Source: Planctomycetaceae bacterium
Lineage (GTDB): Bacteria; Planctomycetota; Planctomycetia; Pirellulales; Thermoguttaceae
NCBI GenBank assembly: GCA_009783865.1
Contig: WRCR01000040.1
Location: 1 to 14,755 of the forward strand
DNA length: 14,755 nucleotides
Direction: 5' to 3'
In this document: positions 14,560 through 14,755 of the stretch, one piece after another
Layout: every line of letters begins with the position of its first letter
How positions within the stretch are numbered: position 1 is the first letter of the stretch
The notes under the pieces: model-generated
The model's input: only the letters and a program-made list of their open reading frames with translations
Told to the model about the DNA's origin: nothing
Database searches by the model: none
Program-made: the position numbers and the translations under genes

Positions 14560-14592
14560 GGGCAAAAAGTGCCGCTGTCAGGAGACGGCAGT
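14553..14592 (-). repeat. Short dispersed repeat, copy 2 (inverted relative to copy 1)
   Basis: On the minus strand ACTGCCGTCTCC, then TGACAGCGGCACTTTTTGCC and CTTGCCAA corresponds to copy 1 at 12386-12424. The two copies flank the epimerase and dnaJ-like genes in opposite orientation. Confidence 0.7.
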
Positions 14593-14643
14593 TTAGCGGA
14601 CGGTTCAACGAACCGCTGCTCTTTTGCAAATTTTTGCCCCCTC

Positions 14644-14672
14644 TTGACTTTTCTGAAAAACTTTGCGAAAAT
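14644..14672 (+). promoter_or_regulatory. Candidate plus-strand promoter at right edge
   Basis: TTGACT (14644-14649) and GAAAAT (14667-14672) are 17 bases apart. The -35 box is near consensus; the -10 box is weak. It would start transcription around 14679, about 32 bases before the ATG at 14711. Confidence 0.45.
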
Positions 14673-14710
14673 GAAATCTCGTGTCGGAGCGGGGATTGTG
14701 AAGGGTTCTA

Positions 14711-14755
14711 ATGTTTCGCCGACAATTCTACGCGGAAAATGCATATTTTGAAAGG
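14711..14755 (+). CDS. Possible start of a gene running off the right edge
   Basis: The ATG at 14711 is preceded by AAGGG with 5 bases of spacing and by the promoter candidate at 14644-14672. Fifteen codons are open to the window end (MFRRQFYAENAYFER). Too short to identify. Promoter, ribosome binding site and start in the right order are the only support. Confidence 0.4.
   Translation, partial: MFRRQFYAENAYFER

Noticed and set aside
14432..14744. Upstream extension of the dnaJ frame to 14629 and a separate 90-codon minus-strand frame
   Set aside because: Both are leader and repeat sequence; the J domain begins exactly at 14431.

Overview
This 14.8 kb window looks like part of the chromosome of a planctomycete, probably a host-associated or sediment lineage near the Pirellulales. 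That assignment is inference. It rests on the valyl-tRNA synthetase, which carries several long insertions and a four-cysteine zinc ribbon that I associate with planctomycete ValRS, on a cysteine/proline-rich secreted repeat protein, on a short TPR protein of a type common in that phylum, and on moderate GC content with loosely spaced housekeeping genes. No rRNA, tRNA, CRISPR array or intact mobile element was found.

Layout. Positions 1-277 hold the start of a secreted protein on the minus strand that runs off the left edge. A 480-base divergent intergenic region (278-757) contains hairpins, a perfect short palindrome and a good minus-strand promoter. Positions 758-1282 encode a secreted protein with 30 cysteines, followed by a strong terminator. 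From 11799 down to 1359 six minus-strand genes lie head to tail: a TPR protein, a secreted TIM-barrel glycoside hydrolase-like protein, a membrane-anchored protein of unknown function, valS, a dGTPase-like HD hydrolase (dgt) and a UvrA-family ATPase. The last three are tightly packed (a GTGA overlap, then 13 bases), so synthetase, nucleotide-pool enzyme and repair ATPase are probably co-transcribed.

The stretch 11800-12591 is decayed. It carries the C-terminal remnant of a PD-(D/E)XK/Rpn-type nuclease, a small two-helix membrane ORF whose natural C-terminus seems replaced by a short dispersed repeat, and then a good promoter for a plus-strand sugar phosphate isomerase/epimerase (12592-13458). 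A class B DnaJ co-chaperone follows on the minus strand (13466-14431), ending 7 bases from the epimerase. A second, inverted copy of the dispersed repeat lies in the dnaJ leader and supplies its likely -35 box. A new plus-strand gene may begin at 14711.

The most unusual points are the palindromic sequences carried in frame inside valS, the UvrA that keeps its UvrB-binding domain but lacks the insertion domain and the usual C-terminal tail, the alternating acidic-cysteine and basic-aromatic blocks of the secreted repeat protein, and the pair of promoter-bearing short repeats. I did not find a clearly new multi-gene defence or metabolic system.
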